Part shown: piece after piece, positions 11,154 to 23,003 of the stretch | Numbering within the stretch: the stretch's first letter is position 1 | Layout: each line of letters begins with the position of its first letter | Assembly (NCBI GenBank): GCA_039090855.1 | Contig: CM077010.1 | Location: forward strand, 49,308,905 to 49,372,904 | Direction of reading: 5' to 3' | Length of the DNA stretch: 64,000 nt | DNA from: Macrothele yani | Taxonomy: Eukaryota > Arthropoda > Arachnida > Araneae > Macrothelidae | Program-made: the position numbers and the translations under genes | Notes under the pieces: generated by a model | The model's database searches: none | Seen by the model: the letters and a program-made list of their open reading frames with translations, nothing else | Told to the model about the DNA's origin: nothing

Positions 11154-11955
11154 CTAGTACCTGTGATAGCAGACTTCGATTTACTGGGTCCTTGAAATGA
11201 TTTAATCGCCGGTATGCGATTCAACCGAATCTTGACAACGGAAAAGACATGACGTCGTCGTTGTTCAGGTAGGAAAGCTTTAAAGTAAAAGCAATGAAAA
11301 ATTAGAGGTAGGGTGTATGCATTGCCTTTGACTAAATGCTAAGTATGATAAAAAGCTGAGTCTCAAACTCTGAACTTTAATTTTTGTTAAATTCATTTAT
11401 TTTCAGTTTAGCGTTTAATTACTGTAATGACTTGGTGTGTCAGGAATGGCTTAAATTAATTTTATTTGAGTTTAAATCTTCCTGTTTTATGTTTTTTTCA
11501 ATGTAATGTACATGGATGTGCCCTTAAAATAACTTGTTTTCATTAGCTGATTTACAACTTTATTTTACAGAATGTCTTGTGCACCTTAATTATTAATCTC
11601 AGTGATAGAATACTGATATCTCTCTGTAAATACAGAAGAAATGTCTTGCTGCCTTAATCACATTGACTGAATACTGTGATCTCAGAGAAATTTGGCTGTG
11701 GTAATCACAGTGATTGATTATTTTTTCAGCTTATCTCCTCTTTTAAAAAAAGAGGAGATAGGCTGAAATAATCATATTTTGTATACGCGATATCTCTGAA
11801 AATCAGAGGATAGACTGGATCCCATGAAGTGCACGTTAGTGTCAGCTGAAAAGAAAAGATGTGTACGAGAAGGGAGAATTGTAATATTTAGAATGCGCGA
11901 GAAAGCTTAAGAAAGTAGGGTCCCTTAAAACCACAAACAGCTTAAAACAGACCTG
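11154..11955. other. Spacer with internal duplication and a strong hairpin
   Basis: Two diverged copies of a ~70-bp segment (ATGTCTTG..CCTTAAT..) occur at about 11572 and 11641. A hairpin at 11716-11773 has 25-bp arms (GATTATTTTTTCAGC / GGCTGAAATAATC outer parts) around CTCTTTTAAAAAAAGAG. No coding potential seen. Confidence 0.5.
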
Positions 11956-11959
11956 CCTC

Positions 11960-12715
11960 TGTGGACGAACGTATCAGTTAACAAGGAGCCGAGAAGATTG
12001 GAGCATGAAAAGAAATCCACATATGGGGCTCTAACACCCGGGATGCAAGTAACGCATCCCAAAAGATAGTTCACCATATATTCCTCCTTGGACCAACGTA
12101 TCAACAAGTGGCCGAGAAGGGTGGAGCAAGAAAAGAAATCCACATAGGAGACTGTAATACCCGGGATGCAAGTAGCGCTTCCAAAAAGATGGCTCACCAT
12201 TTATCCCTCCCTAGACCAACGTATCGGGCAACAAGGGGCCGAGAAGAGTGGAGCATGAAAAGAAACCCACATATGGGGCTGTAATACCCGAGATGCAAGT
12301 AGCGCATTTTAAAAGATGGCTCACCATTTATCCCTCCCTAGACCAACGTATCGGGCAACAAGAGGCCGAGAAGAGTGGAGCATGAAAAGAAATCTACATA
12401 TGGGGCTGTAATACCCGGGATGCAAGTAGCGCATCCCAAAAGATGGCTCACCATATATCCCTCCTTGGACCAACGTATCAGTCAACAAGTGGCCGAGAAG
12501 GGTGGAGCAAGAAAAGAAATCCACATATGGGGCTGTAATACCCAGGATGCAAGTAGCGCATCGAAAAAGATGGTTCACCATTTATCCCTCCCTGGACTAA
12601 CGTATCAGTCAACAAGTGGCCGAGAAGAGTGGAGCATGAAAAGAAATCCACATATGGGGCTGTAATACCCGAGATGCAAGCAGCACATCCTAAAAGATGG
12701 TTCACCATGTATGCC
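11960..12715. repeat. 127-bp tandem array, six units
   Basis: Units begin at GCCGAGAAG at 11988, 12111, 12238, 12365, 12492 and 12619, a spacing of 123 then 127 bp. Each holds GGAGCATGAAAAGAAATCCA, CATATGGGGCTGTAATACCC and GATGGCTCACCATTTATCC. The period is not a multiple of three, so the long minus-strand frames are by-products. Confidence 0.92.
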
Positions 12716-13057
12716 CCCAATCATCCGAAAGAAGGATGCTCTGAATTGATGTCAGCCGGAGGTGCTTATATAACGCTGTGTGAAGCGAGACGTAAACTGA
12801 AGAAACTAATTCACTGATCTTCCTGAGTCCACATTCAATCACGAAACTGAAATATATTGAAATATATGTTGAGGCATCACTATTTATTTTGCGATAAGAC
12901 ACATCACTATTTTTTTGCGTGTGGTTATTGTACTCAGGGCCTGATTTACGCCTAGAACCCCGCATTTTAAGGGGCTTTAGAATCGCAACGCAAAAAAAAA
13001 AAAAAAAGTTGTTTTTATTAATTAATTATTATGAATGAAAAAAGTTTTTGTATACTA

Positions 13058-14346
13058 TTAGGTGCACAAACAAGTTTTAAAACGTTTTAACACAACGCAA
13101 CATGTAATTTGAGAGAAAACAGACAAACAATACCTTTACGAATCAAAATATGCGCCGTCATTATCTATCACCTTCCGCCATCGGTAGGGCAACTGACGAA
13201 TTCCAGCCATGAAGAATAATTCGTCGCGTGACGCGATGAAGTCGTCAGCCCAATTTTTGCACTTCGTCACATTTTCAGAACCGTACAGCAGACAAACCAT
13301 GTTGCATCAATCGGAAAAAAATAATAGTCTGAAGGAACTATGTCAGAACTATACGCCGGGCGCTCAAAATCTTCCCAGCCAAGCGTCAATAACATTTCCT
13401 TGACCGATTTCGCAACATGAAGCCCAGCGTCGTCATGCAGTAACTTCACGGGACGCAATCGTTTGGCTGTGAATGGACGTTTCCGACAGATTTCCTGGTT
13501 CAATCGCAGTAATTGTTGATTGTAGCGATCAGCAGTAATAGTTTGACCCTGTTCCAATAGTTCAGAATAGAGCACACCGTTCATATCCCCCCAGATAGAT
13601 GCACAGCAGAACTTTCTTGGAGTGAATATTGCGTTTCGGTGTAGAAGTCATTGCTTCGCCGGGGTCTACCCTGTGTTTCTTGCGTTTGAGATTGTAGTAC
13701 CATATCCACTTTTCATCACCCGTAGCTATTTTTCATAGGAAAGACTTTCTGTGTTGTTTATTCAACAGATTCAAACACTTCATGACACGCTCATCCTTGT
13801 TCCTCTGACTCAGGTCATGTGGCACCCATTTTCCTTCCTTCTGAATCTCTCCCATTGTGCGTAAACGATTGGAAATGGTTTGTTGAGTTACCTCCAGTTG
13901 TTCAGCTAGTTCTTTTTGCGTTTGAGACAAATGTTCATCCAGCAGGAATGCTTGCAGTTCCTCATGTGCAACCTTCTGCGGGGCTCCGCTACGTTCTCGA
14001 TCGCTAACATCAAAATCACGTGCTTTAAACCGTCTAAACCAAAACTCATACGTGCTTTTCGATACAATCTTCTCCCCAGAACAGAGCAGATCGATGCACA
14101 CGCTTCTGCAGCACTTTTTCTTTGATGAAATTTGTAACGTATGCAGTGCCGAACAAATGCAGTATCGCTTGCCATCTTTCACCTACCGATGTGCAAATAC
14201 GTTTGCCTGTTGGGCAAACTTCTGTGTCACATTTTATACTCTGGACCGGTTACGATCACATGACAACAACGCGTGGGAATGTCGGATACGTAAATTAGTT
14301 GTACAAGTCACACAAAAAACGCTTTAAAACTTATTTGTACACCTAA
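13058..14346 (-). mobile_element. mariner element, complete with TIRs, nested in the hAT-like element
   Basis: Ends are TTAGGTGCACAAACAAG on the left and, in inverse, TTAGGTGTACAAATAAG on the right, about 30 bp of TIR, flanked by TA at 13056-13057 and 14347-14348. The 1289-bp length is the normal mariner size. A second copy forms the middle layer of the nest at 55472-58692 and a fragment lies at 34035-34203. Confidence 0.95.
13267..14182 (-). pseudogene. mariner transposase (DD34D), frameshifted
   Basis: In minus-strand order: an N-terminal helix-turn-helix part (STYEFWFRRFKARDFDVSDR, ERSGAPQK, KELAEQLEVTQQTISNRL), then WVPHDLSQRNKDER, the first Asp in ATGDEKWIWYY, then LLYSELLEQGQT-like NGVLYSELLEQGQ, the second Asp in LLHDDAGLHVA, and the third in AYSSDIVPSDYYFF. 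There are 34 residues between the second and third Asp, so it is DD34D. Changes from the usual HDNARPHVA to HDDAGLHVA, a stop after KSFL and a frameshift near LLCIYLGG mark it as dead. Intact relatives are about 345 residues and cut and paste the element in the nucleus. Confidence 0.92.
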
Positions 14347-15018
14347 TATATACCTCATGAGAGAGGTTTTGCATTGCTAAGACGTTTTGTAGAAGCTTTG
14401 AGTATTTCATATTGTAAAGTATCAGATTTTAAAATTGCTTATGTCTAAATTCAGTGAATTAATAGCTGAATAATGTGCTGTTACGAGTGTGAGAATTATC
14501 CAGTTATGTATGTTTGCTCAAATCTAAGTATTATTCTTCTGTTAATAGAACTACTCTTCTATTATATTGAGCACATCACAGGTGATTAATCAGCTACATG
14601 GAAGTTCACCTTGCCCCTAAAAAATCAGTCTGTACCAAGTCTAAATAACGTTCATCGGTTAAAAATAAAATTAAAAAGGAATGAATAACTTAACATATGT
14701 GGATATTTTAATTATTACATGATTAAACGTGAAAATAGCAATACTAAATTATTAAATAGTGTTTTACTCGCCCGTCTATATTATTAAGTGCGCATTTCCT
14801 TGCAAATATTGAGATTTAATAATAGTAGATATTTTTTTCCTATTTCCCTCCTATTTCTTTCCTATTTCCCTCCCATTTATTAAATCAACTTTTAAACTAA
14901 TTGACAATATTTAGTGGTGACAAATGTACTTACTCTTTCAACAATATGGACGGGTGGGGGCCTCACCTTGTGCAGCGCCCAGGCCCCGATTCTGTGTAAA
15001 TCGGGCCCTGGTTATACT

Positions 15019-15861
15019 TCTCACAATTGTGCGCGTGAAACGCTGTTTTGTAGTTTTAGTTTCTGGTCTTGACCCCTTGTAAATAAACAGTTAAGTCAAT
15101 TTCATTTTTATCCTTTCCGAATTTCTCCGGGGTTATGTAACATCTGTTACTGACACATACGCAAAAGTGCACGTAAACAGCGAAATATTCAAAAGCTCTG
15201 TTATCGAAAAAATCTAACAAATTCATTTTGACCTGTAAGTAATTGGTTGGACCTTAGTTGTCACCGATATGGGATTCGATCAGTTGAATTAGGAAGATAA
15301 GGATCGTGATAATTGTTTTATTAAATTCGTGACTTGTGTACTAATGTACGGAAGAACAAAAAAGAAGTCGCAATTTTTACTTTCTTTGATGCTTGGAAGT
15401 GCTGTCTTGAATGATGGCACGAATCAAATTCTTCAAGAATTTGGTTCTTCGACACGTGCGTGTGGGTTGGGTTATTGAAGTGTTAATTGCCCAGTTAAGA
15501 TTCTATCATCGCTACCTAGTTCGCAGTTAAAAGAGAACGCGTATTCGAACTTCCTGGTTCACGTGAATTCTGCTGTTAACCACAGTTCAGCGGACGTGGT
15601 TATCAGGTTGTTTCAACAAACTAATCGGTATTTGATTGTTGATTGAATTGAGAGTTTTTTAGTGCGTTTCAATGTTAAACGACAATTCTAAAGAAGAATT
15701 TGAAAGTGAAAAGATGCGTTTCTCCTGAGGAACAAGAAAAATTCTTGTTCCTCAGGAGAAACGCATCAGAAGGACGCCGACCTGAAATGCAAGTCCCAGA
15801 AACCAGGAGGAGATAGAAACAAGGCAACTTTGTGCTCCTCTTCTGTAAACAATTGTTTCAC

Positions 15862-15904
<43 letters not shown>

Positions 15905-17467
15905 TATGATCGCAGTTAATTGTAAGAAAGTATTGCCATCACGAGGGTAAGAAAACTGACCTGCTGGAATTTCCTTCGCGGAAGTTGAGAGAGAGGTCAG
16001 GGAAACAGTCCTGGTTCTACTGACCAGATTAAAGAGAAAAAGGAGGGGAGGGGGAGAAGATTAATGCTAACACTTTCTACCCCTGAAAATAGGGCACTTT
16101 CACGTTTAGCGTACATTCCGAGTAAACAGACCTAATCACACTGTGATAGGTAGTTTCTGAATGGAAACCCGATTGCATTTAATCACGTCTGACCCACCCT
16201 CTTTCCGTTTTATTTTCTTTTTCATTTCCTTCATTTCAATTGCAATTTTTTCCCCACCAGTTTTGCGTCAGTAGGAAGTAATTGCAGTCACGATTCAAAA
16301 TCTGAAGAAGCGTGACGTCACATCGCAGGCGACTTTCCACGTGCTGTCGCATCAATTAAATGGAGCCCTGGTTGCCTCTTTGCAACAGGAAGCAAAAGTT
16401 TTGATGAGTGCCTTTTTTTTTTTTCTCGTTAAAAAACGAAAACAAGTACATGCTCAACAGTTTCAAGAGCAACAACACGTCAGCTTGGAATCCTAGCATA
16501 CGCGCATGACAGTGATATTTTATTTTATTTTGTTTATTTATTTATTTATTATTAGTAGCAATGGTAATGATTTCTTTGCAATAAGTGGTTCGTAACATTG
16601 TTCTTATTGCAGATTCGCCTCGGAAATCGGACATTATGTTAAATTAACTGAGTGATATATGTTCTGACTTCAGACTTTCACTGTTAAATACATTTTGGGG
16701 TTTATCTTGTTATGGCAACGGAAATAAGTTTGCTTTATAGATTATGGGACGCTGAGCACGGAAATCGAGACTAAATTGAATGTCGCTTCCTTACATTTGC
16801 ACTTTGGCTATATAATTATGAGGTTTTAAATTACTTATTATGATTTCAGTGTCCCATTTGTGATTTAAATGTTTCTTGAAGATTTAAATTTAGGTTGAAA
16901 TTGTTGAAAACTGCACGGTTTCAAGTTTAACTATGTATTTGCAAATATTAATAACTAAACACTCGTAAATATAGAACATCCCTAACAGTCCGGGGAAATG
17001 CAGTAGCAAACAGTAACGTTTCAATGTCCACGATTTATTCGTCGTCATTAGCTCATCATTGAAGAACAACAATCACGTCAAAAGCCACTATCAGCGTGAA
17101 CATCTATCTACTAAGTCGTTGTTTCAAAAATTCACAAAGTCAGACGTTATATAAATTACACTTTTTGCTTAATAAAATTGTTATCACAAACAAAACACTT
17201 TATAGATCGTTAGCTCAGAGGTTTCTCCTCCTCTTCTCACTTACTACATTCAGTCACTACGTTATATTGGCTTCTTGCCAGCGATGCTAAACTTAGAAAC
17301 CTCGTCGGGGAAAAATAATGTGTCGTTAAGTTAGAAAAATTTAATGAGAAGAAGCAAAATTTTTACAAAAGAATACAGAAACTCAAAAGGAAGGTTAAAT
17401 TAGAGGGGTATACGCGTTCGTCACACGTACTACGACATGGGAGCAAGATATAGCTATGAGTATCATG
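15019..17467. other. Spacer with a palindrome and a TG repeat
   Basis: No gene recognised. Contains a perfect palindrome at 15713-15767 (26-bp arms beginning GATGCGTTTCTCCTGAGG) and a (TG)n run at about 15864-15905. Frames up to 64 codons show no motif. Confidence 0.5.
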
Positions 17468-18416
17468 CGTTACCATCTATGAAACTGCAAGTGCAAAGAT
17501 TCGGCTGTTTGAAAATACAACACACATAAAAATTGGAAAAGGAGTGAGACAAGGTGACACCATATCTCCGAAGCTCTTTAACGCCACATTGGAAAATGTC
17601 TTTCAATCACTGAACTGGGAAAACAAAGGGATAAAGATTAATGGAGATTATCTAACCCACCTTCGTTTTGCTGATGACGTAGTCATTTTTGCAACTACCC
17701 CATCAGAGCTGCAGAGTAGGATCCCGGAACTTGCTGACAAGAGTAAAGAAGTGGGATTAAAAATGAACTTTCAGAAGACAAAAGTGATGATCGATGCGTT
17801 TACAAGAAATGAAGATTTATCGATTGATGGAGAAAAGCTGGAGATAACAGACACGTACATTTATCTTGGACAGCAGATATCAATTGAGGGTCACATTGAT
17901 GAAGAAATTAATCGGCGTACAAAACTTGCCTGGAGAGCTTTTGGAAGAAACAGCATAATTTTCAAGAACAATATGCCATTATGGCTTAAAAGAAAAGTGT
18001 TTGATCAATGCATCCTTCCAGTGCTTACATATGGTGCAGAGACGTGGGCCTTAACTAAAAGAGACATACAAAGGCTGCCGGCAACTCAAAGAAGCATGGA
18101 GAGGTGCATGCTTGGTGTAACCAGGAGAGATAAGAAGATGAACTCGTGGATCAGAAAAATGACAAGAGTGGAAGACATCATGATCAGAGTTAAATCCCTG
18201 AAATGGCAATGGGCTGGACATACTGCCAGAAGGACAGAACATCGATGGACAGCCGAAATTTTAGATTGGATTTCAAGGGACAGGAAAAGACCCAGAAGAA
18301 GACCACATGGGAGATGAGTGGATGAAATTCGAAAGTATGCAGGAGTGACATGGAGGAGACTGGCACAAGACAGACCGTTGTGGAGGAAAGTTGGGGAGAC
18401 CTTCGTCCAGCAGTGA
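17468..18416 (+). pseudogene. RTE-type reverse transcriptase, C-terminal part
   Basis: The frame reads TIYETASAKIRLFENTTHIK, GKGVRQGDTISPKLFNATLE, then LRFADDVVIFATT, the FADD form of the YxDD catalytic motif. Further on come NFQKTKVM, YIYLGQQI, INRRTKLAWRAFG, LPVLTYGAETWALTKRD and WQWAGHTARR, in the order of RTE-clade endonuclease-reverse transcriptases from arthropods. The first in-frame stop (TGA, 18315-18317) replaces the Trp of the GRPxxRW motif. Reading through it gives VDEIRKYAGVTWRRLAQDRP and ends in a second TGA at 18414-18416. The endonuclease and most of the reverse transcriptase are absent (5' truncation). A GATGATGATGAT tail follows at about 18435. Confidence 0.93.
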
Positions 18417-18439
18417 ATTGATAATGGTTGACAATGATG

Positions 18440-19365
18440 ATGATGATCATCATCATGCGTTAAACTTTGCGCCTGTTTGCTGTCTTATATGAAGCATCTT
18501 CTGGCACCACTGAAAACGTTCGTCGTGTTCATTGCTTTCGGTAGCGCACTAAGCAGAGAATAAGTCCAGGTGCAGACAGAGGAATTACATGATCAGTAAC
18601 GTGTTGGAGCCCAGCTCCTCGTACGAAATCACGAGATCTCCCACAAGCACTATGAAATTGTTGGATTTTTTTTGATTTTTTTAGAAAACCGGGCGAAACA
18701 TGCCGCAAAGTAAGTGTTTCAGGCTTCCTTCTCGTTATCACCAAAAACTACTGGTTTTTGAAGAGTTGATGTACCCTGAAATGATTTTTTCAAGAACCAT
18801 TACTACAAGTTTATTGGCTGTTTTGTTTCTTCTTAGTGTTTTGTTTACGCCTAGTAATAAGGATAGAAAATTTTTATGGTAGTTATACCGGCCGAATTTG
18901 TAGAATATAGATTTTTAGTTATCCCCGCTAAACGAGAGGAGAATTCAAGTGCTCTGAAAGAATCAAATTTTCGGTGGGCCAAATGTGTTACCGCTTCTCT
19001 CTGAAATTCAGAGAGAAACGGTAACGCTCTCCCCGTATTTGGATGGAGAGTTCCCAGAGGTCATCATTGGGAATGCATCTCTGCAGCAGAACCAGATGGA
19101 TTTTTTATTTTGATAGTATGCATCTTTTTCCACAGTTGTAAAGTAAATCCCATGTAAAAAAAATTGATGTAGCAAAACTTTTCAAATTTGTAAATTTCAA
19201 AAGAATTTTTCCCTTCTCCAAATCTACTTGTCACTGACGTACCGTCGTTGAGATTTGAACCACATCCATAATAATGTGTTGGATCACCCTTGACGTTTAA
19301 CGAACAGCAGTAATTCGCCTCGGAATTCACCACTAAGTGTTGGAAAAGTTCCTCTAAAATGTTGG
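18440..19365. other. Spacer with one palindrome
   Basis: No gene recognised. A short palindrome lies at 18987-19025: arms GTTACCG-CTTCTCTCTGAA and its inverse. Confidence 0.5.
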
Positions 19366-19369
19366 CTCA

Positions 19370-19850
19370 CGCAGGTCAAATTGCAGCTTCCAATTCCCGC
19401 AGAATGGGTGACAATGGATCCAGACGTCTCTTGACGTCATCCCACAAATGTTCAATAGGATTGAGATCTGGGGACTGAGGCAAAAAAAGCCTCCATCATC
19501 TTGTAAGCACACCATGATAATGTGGCCGTTGTGGCACGGTTCATTGCCCTGATGGAAGTGTCCATCACCACAGGGGTAGAAAGTGACCAAGATTCAATGA
19601 ACTTGGGCAGCAAGTTCATCTTGCGCTTAAGTGTTTAGGCGTGTTTCTATCCAAATCAAAGATCTTGAAGTCTCCAGTGAAAACATGCGCCACTCCACCG
19701 CAATTCCTCCGCCAGCTTGAAGAGCCGTGATGATGTAAGCTGGTTACATATGCTATTGTTGTTGTCTCTGAATTATCACCCACCCATCGGTATAGTGGAG
19801 TTGAAAACTTATTTCATCAGACCACGTGACTCATTTCCAATCATTTAGTA
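19370..19850 (-). pseudogene. Tc1-like transposase fragment
   Basis: Minus strand: CCCAGATCTCAATCCTATTG gives PQSPDLNPIEHLWDDVKRRL followed by DPLSPILRELEAAI, the third-acid block and C-terminus of a Tc1-like transposase. Upstream parts read VMDTSIRAMNRATTATLSWC and, near 19850, a mutated WSDE-type block before FSTPLYRWVGDNS. The second Asp block is not recognisable, several frames are needed, and no TIRs are seen. Confidence 0.7.
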
Positions 19851-19861
19851 TCTACCTCTAA

Positions 19862-20060
19862 CGCTTACGAGTCCACTAAGGGCTACAAGCAGCCGTCTTT
19901 TCCCAAATTTGGAACTTCTGTTTCCAGGGAAGGGTGAGAGCTAGCGTCGTAGTATCACGCCACACACATGTATCATCCGGGCCTCGAACCAAGGCCCAAC
20001 TCGGACGACAAGCCAGAAACCAACGCCTCCGACCACTTGACAGCAGGGGAAGCATGGCGG
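19862..20060 (-). mobile_element. Old SINE-A copy
   Basis: CCAGGGAAGGGTGAGAGCTA, then GCCTCGAACCAAGGCCC and CCAACGCCTCCGACCACTTG match the SINE-A body, B box and head complement with many substitutions. No tail or target duplication survives. Confidence 0.6.
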
Positions 20061-22310
20061 AAAACGTACTTCACGCTCGCGGTGCATGCAGTCCTTCACT
20101 ACCTAGCAAAGACAGTGTTGCTGGGCCAGCACTGGCAGCCAGGACATGTTGCCGCTGCATAATGATCAATAAGCTGCCAGCACTACGTTACCGCTGCCTA
20201 ATCGTCAGTAAAACGTCTCGGACGGCCACCACATGGGCCAGCAGTTGAGGCCAGTAGCTGGCCGACAATTGACACCCTCATCAGTTGTCATATACCAGGA
20301 CAGGGCCATCAGTTATCCATCACAGGCAGTGGTTGCGACAAGCGGCCCTTAAGCGGTCCTGCAAGCACGTGCCATACATGATGGTTAGCTTAATGTGGTC
20401 CGCCAGTTTCCTGGCAGTGGCAGCCGGCAATCACATGACGTAACTGATAGCTTGCCGAATCTTGTCTGCTAATTTCCCAGTAGTAGCCATAAAAAAGTAT
20501 AACCACAGTTTTCCAAAGGCAAAACTCCTCTTTCTTTCCCAACAAAATTTCTGCATGACGTCACGGCACTGGGGTAATTTTCTCAACAGGTCCTGAAAAA
20601 CGCCCGTTTGGATCAGGGTAGCATCGAAGCAACGACAACCTGTTTGCGAAGCGGATGCTTTAGACACTACACTGGTTTTCCACGCATGAGTTTTGCTTGA
20701 AGGCGAGCCTCTTTCCTGCGCTATGTGAAACGAAGGGTTCTGTTTTTAAATACAATATTGTAAGTTATTTTTCATAAATGTCCGTTTCATGTAATTCATA
20801 AATTTACTTTTTCAACGTAACGATTGTTTTTATTTACCTTAAGGGAACTTCACTCATTTTCAACGAGTGTACCAACTTAAAGACGTTTTCCTAAGTTTTG
20901 TGCTGTCCTTGTGGTTTTGAAAGGCGATTGTTTAGTTACTATATTTACTCCGTTCATGTCACATTCTGTTACATATTTAACGTTGTATCTTTTTTTCCAC
21001 GATCCAAAGCTACAATTGTTCTAAAGAGGAAAGACATTTTATTTTACTTGTCGTTATTTTTAGCAGATAATTCCTCCAATTTTGTGTATTCAACCCATGG
21101 ATGAGTACCTTATATCCACATAGCGTTGCTTATGTTTTTTTTAAATAATTGATAAATTTTGTACGCGTATAATACTTATTCTTTTCCCCAACATAACGGT
21201 TTTTAATGTCTTTCCAGGCTTTTTGTTTGAAGCGGTTTAGTGCATGTTAAAACGAAAGATTACACAGAATATTTCTTGTTATTCATTAGAAAGGAGTGGG
21301 TGTGTTTCATGGCTGTCTGTATACTCGATTCTTTGTGGGTTAGTGCAGGAATTTTGATACGAAATGAGTTTCTGTAAATACATGAGAGTAACTGACTATT
21401 TCTTATAGTTCACTAAATATTTATATAATTTTCTTCAGACGGTAATCTTCGTCAACGTGGCATTTCACCAGGAAAATAATCCGCCTCTCTACATGTTTTT
21501 TTTTTTTACATCCAGTAAAATAACACAATGGCGGGTGAGACGTCTTCAACTAACTGGTACCACAAGATGCGGAGCACGTGTTGCGTTGCTTCTGAGCATG
21601 GGCAGTCCCGTTGCTTCCACATCGTGTTGGGGACCGCTACCGTATCGTGAGCGACATATTTCAGCCAGCAGCGACCTATCAGTGCCAGCTGGTGGCCAGC
21701 AGTTTTCCAACACTTGCATTTTTGCTGGGTACCGGTATCAAGGTGGGGAAATTATGTTAGTTACGATTGACGAAGAATTATTCGTAGTGTGTTTGACAAA
21801 TTCACTTTTATTTCCTTCCTTCTTAAAGAGAAAGTTCATTGCTGTAGCCAGAGCTATGAAAACAAGAGAATGGGAAGACAATTGACATACCTCGCAAAGA
21901 GTTATTATAAACTTATAACTGATTTCCCCCCGCACATATGTATTCCAAAAATGCTGTCACTGCACCGCTAAGAAAATTTAAACACACAGAGTACTTAAAA
22001 AAAGCGAAACTTTTTCGTGGTTTTGGGAGCTCAGAAATTTAAACACGCAGTACTCACAGTTCAATCATTCACTCAGAGAAAACCAGAACAAACAAATTGC
22101 ATCTTAAATGTTATAACCGGCAAGCTAGCAAACAATAAGGGTGACATTCTTAATCGCCGGTTTCTTGCTGGGCATGTTATGTTGTTTATTGCACAGAATT
22201 TTCTTCATATTTTGTTGAACTATTAGACTGTGCAGATAAAAACTTCAAACACCCAAAAATTCAGTGCAAAATAAATTTTTTGAATCGAAACAATCAGCAG
22301 CAGCACACTT
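20061..22310. other. Spacer, nothing recognised
   Basis: Contains frames up to 142 codons (21457-21885, plus) whose translation shows no family I know and is low-complexity in part. Several GC-richer patches with repeated CCAGCA and CTGGCC words occur at 20090-20380 and 21590-21720 and may be old repeats. No inverted ends located. Confidence 0.4.
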
Positions 22311-22369
22311 TGGCAACGAGATACCTACTTCTGTATGACGTCGTAAAAAAAAAAAAAAAAAAAAAAAAG

Positions 22370-22690
22370 ATGCGGCAAACTCATGGCGGTTTCAACTGGT
22401 GTTTGATTGGGAAACGATTTACCTTGTAGAAACGTTTCCAGATACCCGAAGAAGTGATAGTCCGTAGGGGACAGATCAGGTGAATAAGGAGGATAAAGTA
22501 AAGTTTCGTACCTCAACTGGTGCAGCTTCTGGATCGTCTGGTGTGCAACGTGAGGTCTCGCGTTACCATGGAGAAGTACGTATGAGCCCATGGCGATTGA
22601 ATAATGTGGCCTGTTTGGTGGACAGTTTTCCACACAGTGTCAAGTTCTTGACAATACCTGTCCGCCGAGATGGTTTGGAGTTATTTTAAT
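22370..22690 (-). pseudogene. mariner-like transposase fragment, different subfamily
   Basis: Minus strand: NRPHYSIAMGSYVLLHGNAR, PHVAHQTIQKLHQLRYETLL, YPPYSPDLSPTDYHFFGYLE, FLQGKSFPNQTPVETA. This is the catalytic C-terminal part of a mariner transposase with DD34D spacing, but the second Asp of HDNARPH is Gly. The YxxDLSPTDYHFF form separates it from the copies at 13 and 55 kb. A run of about 20 A bordering its left end replaces the C-terminus. No TIRs. Confidence 0.85.
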
Positions 22691-22773
22691 CGATGTTCAA
22701 ATTTTCATCCTTGGGAACGCATTAATTTTGAAGAAAATGTGTTTGCCCATTGGAAGTATAGGAGGCAAAATCA

Positions 22774-22994
22774 GCCGCCCCGGTGGCGCAGTGGTCTAAG
22801 GCGATGGCCTCTGATCATTCGTCCGAAAGGGGTGCGGGTTCGAATCCCGGTGAGGCATGGATGTTGTGTTTGTCTTACGGCACTGGCTCTCTCCCTTCCC
22901 TGAAACCAGTGACCCTAATTTAGGGACGGGGACTGCTTATAGCCCAGTGAGTTGCTCACGGTGGGCGTTAAACCTCCAATAAAAAAAAGAAGAA
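22774..22994 (+). mobile_element. SINE-A copy, full length, plus orientation
   Basis: The clearest plus-strand copy. It opens GCCGCCCCGGTGGCGCAGTG, has body words GGCACTGGCTCTCTCCC and TAGGGACGGGGACTGC, and ends GTTAAACCTCCAATAAAAAA. Target duplications GCAAAATCA lie at 22765-22773 and 22995-23003. It interrupts the sequence next to the mariner fragment and shows that mobilisation used a LINE machinery. Confidence 0.95.
22784..22847 (+). promoter_or_regulatory. Internal pol III promoter (A and B boxes) of SINE-A
   Basis: A box TGGCGCAGTGG at 22784-22794 and B box GGTTCGAATCC at 22837-22847 fit the tRNA-type consensus closely. The spacing is in the tRNA range. Activity is inferred. Confidence 0.7.
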
Positions 22995-23003
22995 GCAAAA
23001 TCA

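Larger units (their letters stand above)
12935..15010. mobile_element. hAT-like non-autonomous element, split by a mariner
   Basis: Left end CAGGGCCTGATTTACGCC and right end, in inverse, CCAGGGCCCGATTTACACAG. Flanking 8-mers are ATTGTACT (12927-12934) and GTTATACT (15011-15018), six of eight identical, consistent with an old 8-bp hAT duplication. Removing the nested mariner (13058-14346) leaves about 790 bp of AT-rich DNA without a transposase. The relative at 34498-35346 has the same ends. Confidence 0.75.

Noticed and set aside
11925..12720. Several 80-96 codon frames in the 127-bp array
   Set aside because: They come from the tandem repeat, which shifts frame every unit.
21457..21885. 142-codon plus frame as a host gene
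   Set aside because: It has no recognisable motif, no splice context that I can defend and a poly(T)-coded Phe run.
22774..22860. tRNA gene
   Set aside because: The A and B boxes belong to SINE-A: a body and A tail follow, target duplications flank it, and over a dozen copies exist in the window.
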